From positions 496,001-560,000 of the forward strand of contig NZ_BMRF01000002.1 of the NCBI RefSeq assembly GCF_014648495.1: a stretch of DNA of 64,000 nt, given 5' to 3'. This document shows, piece by piece, positions 61,685 to 64,000 of this stretch; within the stretch, counting starts at the first letter, position 1, and every line of letters begins with the position of its first letter. The notes beneath the pieces are model-generated. The model was not told where the DNA came from. It searched no databases and saw only the letters and a list, made by a program, of their open reading frames with translations. The stretch comes from Actinomadura cremea (GTDB lineage: Bacteria; Actinomycetota; Actinomycetes; Streptosporangiales; Streptosporangiaceae). The position numbers were made by a program, and so were the translations under genes.

Positions 61685-62263
61685 CTAGCCCGTCAGAACG
61701 GACAGGACCGACTTCGTCACCGCGTCGGCGGCGTCCTCGGCGGCGAGGCGTCCCGCGCGCACCTCCTCCGCCGCGCCGTGAACGATGTAGTGGACGACAG
61801 CCACCAGCCACGACTCGGGCAGGTCGGTGCGCAGGACGCGCTCGTCCCGGCCGCGGCCGATCAGTTCGGCCACACGCCGGGCGGGCGGATCGTGCAGCTC
61901 GCGCACCCGGCCCGCCGGGAGCACCCCCTCGGCGGCGGCCAGCAGGGCCCCCGACTCGGCCACCAGTTTCCAGCTCGACGCCAGCAGGCGGCCGATCGCC
62001 TCGCGCGCGTCCCCCGACAGGTCGACCGCAGACAGAGTCGCGTCGCCGTCCCGCAGCGCGTCGGTGAGCGCGGCCTCGACCAGGTCGGCCCGGGTGCGGA
62101 AGTGGCCGTAGAGGGTCATCCGCCCCACGCCCGCCGCACGGGCGATGTCGTCCGTGCTCGCGTTCGGGTCGGTGCTCAGCAGGGTGCGCGCGGCGGACAC
62201 GATGCGGGCGATGTTGCGCTCGGCATCGGCGCGGCGCCGAGGACGGGCGGACGGTGCGGCCAT
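61685..62263 (-). CDS. TetR-family regulator of the MFS exporter
   Basis: The 192-residue protein has the HTH region IVSAARTLLSTDPNASTDDIARAAGVGRMTLYGHFRTRADLVEAAL, and a helical C-terminal ligand domain. The start is ATG 62263. It is divergent from the MFS gene, with an AACTCGTA/TACGAGTT operator between. Confidence 0.85.
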   Translation of the reverse strand: MAAPSARPRRRADAERNIARIVSAARTLLSTDPNASTDDIARAAGVGRMTLYGHFRTRADLVEAALTDALRDGDATLSAVDLSGDAREAIGRLLASSWKLVAESGALLAAAEGVLPAGRVRELHDPPARRVAELIGRGRDERVLRTDLPESWLVAVVHYIVHGAAEEVRAGRLAAEDAADAVTKSVLSVLTG

Positions 62264-62311
62264 GCGACCACCCTAACCCGTATGCCCATGTATGAGTTAT
62301 GGTGACCGCAG

Positions 62312-62335
62312 AACTCGTATTCAGTTGTACGAGTT
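62312..62335. promoter_or_regulatory. TetR operator upstream of the MFS gene
   Basis: AACTCGTA (62312-62319) and TACGAGTT (62328-62335) form a perfect 8-bp inverted repeat with an 8-bp spacer. A related half-site, TATGAGTT, lies at 62291-62298. The RBS of the MFS gene (GGGGAGGG) follows about 10 bp later. Confidence 0.65.
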
Positions 62336-62354
62336 ATGGCACGGGGAGGGCCCG

Positions 62355-63761
62355 ATGACCCAGTCCGCACAACGGAAGGCCGCGCCGCGCGAGCCGCACC
62401 CGGCGCGATGGCGCGCCCTCGGTCTCCTCGGGGTGGCGCAGCTCATGCTGATCCTCGACGTCACGGTCGTGGCCATCGCGCTGCCCCACATCGAGACCGA
62501 CCTCGACGTCGGCCGCGCGACCCTGACCTGGACGGTCAGCGCCTACACCCTCACCTTCGGCGGCCTGATGCTCCTCGGCGGCCGCATCGCCGACCTCGCC
62601 GGCGCCAAGCGCGTCATGCTCGCCGGGCTCCTGCTGTTCACCGCGGCCTCGCTGGTCACGGGCCTGGCCGGGTCCGCCGCCATGCTGCTGGGCGGACGCG
62701 TCGCGCAGGGCGCCGGCGCGGCGCTGCTGTCCCCCGCCGCGCTGTCCCTCGTCGTCGCGCTGTTCGAGGGGGACGAGCGGAACAAGGCGCTCGGCGTGTG
62801 GTCCGCGCTCGGCGGCGGCGGAGCGGCCCTCGGCGTCCTGCTCGGGGGCCTGCTCACGGCCGGTCCCGGCTGGGAGTGGGTCTTCTACGTCAACGTGCCC
62901 ATCGGCCTGGTGATCGCCGCGGCCCTCGCCGCCATGCTCCCCGCCCAGCCCCCGGCGGCCGCACGGGGCCGCGTCGACGTCCCGGGCGCGGTCCTCGTGA
63001 CGGCGTCCTCGGCGGCCCTGATCTACGCGCTCATCGCCGCGGGCGAGGACGGCTGGCTCACCGCGCGCACCGGATGGCTCGTCCTCGCGGCCGCCGCCGG
63101 CTACGCCCTGTTCGTGCTCTGGCAGCGGCGCGCCCGGTCGCCGCTCATGGACGTCCGCCTCCTGATCCGCCGTCCCGTCGCGACGGGCGCGTTCCTCATC
63201 TTCATGGCGACCGCGCTGATGATCGCGGTGTTCTTCCTCGGCACCTTCTACTTCCAGCACGCCCGCGACTACGGCCCCCTGCGGACGGGCCTGCTGTTCC
63301 TGCCGGTCGCGCTGGCGACGATGCTCGGCGCCGACGTGACCGGACGCGTGATCGGCCGGTGGGGCGGGCGCGCACCGGCCGTCGCGGGCCTGGTGGTCGC
63401 GGCGATCGGCATGGCGGTCCCCGCGCTCTCGCTGAACCCCGTCGCCGTCGTCGCCGGGGTGGCGTTCGCGGCGGCCGGCACCGGAGCCCTGTTCGTCGTC
63501 GCCTCGGCGACCGCGCTCGGACGGGTGGCGCCGCACGAGGCCGGGATCGCCTCGGGCATCGTCAGCTCGTTCCACGAGTTCGGCGCCTCCTTCGGCGCCG
63601 CCGTCGTGTCGAGCGTCGCCGCCGCGAGCCTGGCCGGGACCACGCTCGACGGCTTCACCGAGGCGTTCACCCTGGCCGCCGTCGCCGCCGCCGTCGCCGC
63701 CGCCGTCGGCGCCGCCGCGGCCCTCGCCCTGACCCCCGGCCGCACGCCCGCCCCCGCCTAG
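62355..63761 (+). CDS. MFS transporter, DHA2 (14-TM) family
   Basis: The 468-residue membrane protein starts at ATG 62355 (GGGGAGGG upstream). It has QLMLILDVTVVAIALPHIETDL, the DHA2 motif region, then GGRIADLAGAKRVMLAGLLLF (motif A) and motif C in GVWSALGGGGAALGVLLGGLL. Fourteen spans are expected. Drug-export type; the substrate is unknown. The divergent TetR probably represses it. Confidence 0.87.
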   Translation: MTQSAQRKAAPREPHPARWRALGLLGVAQLMLILDVTVVAIALPHIETDLDVGRATLTWTVSAYTLTFGGLMLLGGRIADLAGAKRVMLAGLLLFTAASLVTGLAGSAAMLLGGRVAQGAGAALLSPAALSLVVALFEGDERNKALGVWSALGGGGAALGVLLGGLLTAGPGWEWVFYVNVPIGLVIAAALAAMLPAQPPAAARGRVDVPGAVLVTASSAALIYALIAAGEDGWLTARTGWLVLAAAAGYALFVLWQRRARSPLMDVRLLIRRPVATGAFLIFMATALMIAVFFLGTFYFQHARDYGPLRTGLLFLPVALATMLGADVTGRVIGRWGGRAPAVAGLVVAAIGMAVPALSLNPVAVVAGVAFAAAGTGALFVVASATALGRVAPHEAGIASGIVSSFHEFGASFGAAVVSSVAAASLAGTTLDGFTEAFTLAAVAAAVAAAVGAAAALALTPGRTPAPA

Positions 63762-63836
63762 CCGCCCGCGATGTCGGTGCCGTCCGCCAGGCTCGGCCCC
63801 CACGGTCGAGGGCGCACCGACACGCTGGGAGTGGAC

Positions 63837-64000
63837 ATGAACGAATCCGGATGGTCGGGTCTCGTGCACGGGGGCTGGACCGACGTGGACGCGATCCGGG
63901 CTCTGCTGGACGCCGGTGCCGACCCCACCGGGGAGGTGCGGGGCTACCGCAGGGCGCTGCACGCCGCGGCCGAGGAGGGCTCTCCGCCGCGGCGACGAGT
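63837..64000 (+). CDS. N-terminal fragment of an ankyrin-repeat protein
   Basis: The frame is open from ATG 63837 to the end of the window (about 54 residues). The segment VHGGWTDVDAIRALLDAGADPTGEVRGYRRALHAAAEEG has the ankyrin pattern of D-x3-ALLDAGADP followed by a helix. The rest lies outside. Confidence 0.65.
   Translation, partial: MNESGWSGLVHGGWTDVDAIRALLDAGADPTGEVRGYRRALHAAAEEGSPPRRR

Overview
The window is a very GC-rich actinobacterial chromosome segment. GTG starts are frequent, genes overlap by ATGA/GTGA, and several enzymes are of types that depend on mycothiol or F420. Gene content fits a filamentous actinomycete, perhaps Thermomonosporaceae/Actinomadura-like (inference). No rRNA, tRNA, CRISPR array or intact insertion sequence was seen.

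Layout. (1) 1-5.5 kb: a small aromatic-acid operon (GalB-, GalC- and GalD-like enzymes plus a two-domain extradiol dioxygenase) with a GntR regulator. (2) 5.6-9 kb: a mycothiol-dependent isomerase-like gene, an NTF2-like protein with an F420-type oxidoreductase, and an IclR regulator. (3) 9-20.3 kb: ring-degradation genes of the steroid type: HsaB-, HsaD-, KstD-, KshB-, HsaA- and HsaC-like, then a flavoprotein, an F420-type enzyme, an NTF2-like protein and SDRs. (4) 20.3-26.2 kb: an unrelated insert: a ribbon-helix-helix protein, DUF4097, DrrAB ABC exporter, an iron-box-controlled PPOX flavoprotein and a frameshifted Tat-exported protein. (5) 26.3-53.2 kb: the steroid-type region resumes: an oligopeptide-type ABC importer, acyl-CoA synthetases, KshA with a small Cys protein and two SDRs, a second HsaA-like enzyme, a KstD-like gene with a secreted lipase, a KstR-like TetR, more SDRs, and a side-chain beta-oxidation operon (FadD, FadA5-like thiolase, fused acyl-CoA dehydrogenase, thioesterase). 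A dehalogenase-like hydrolase and a phospholipase D enzyme sit inside it. (6) 53.2-64 kb: a methyltransferase, a Streptomyces-style ATPase/HTH/DUF397 set, VOC and F420-type genes, and two TetR/exporter pairs (MMPL and MFS).

How it fits together. KshA plus KshB would 9-alpha-hydroxylate, KstD would desaturate ring A, HsaA/HsaB would hydroxylate the resulting phenol, HsaC would cleave the catechol and HsaD would hydrolyse the product. FadD, FadE, FadA5-like and SDR enzymes would shorten a side chain. The set resembles steroid or bile-acid (C24) catabolism. The HsaEFG, IpdAB and Mce4 genes are not in the window.

The most striking signal is non-coding. A 15-bp palindrome close to TCCCGCTNAGCGGGA occurs nine times, in seven intergenic regions, only in front of these catabolic genes. 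In nearly every case it lies 29-31 bp from a TANNNT-like -10 box, often in both directions from one palindrome. This defines a candidate regulon of roughly 30 genes, including the ABC importer. The IclR protein at 8054-8950 is a plausible binder.
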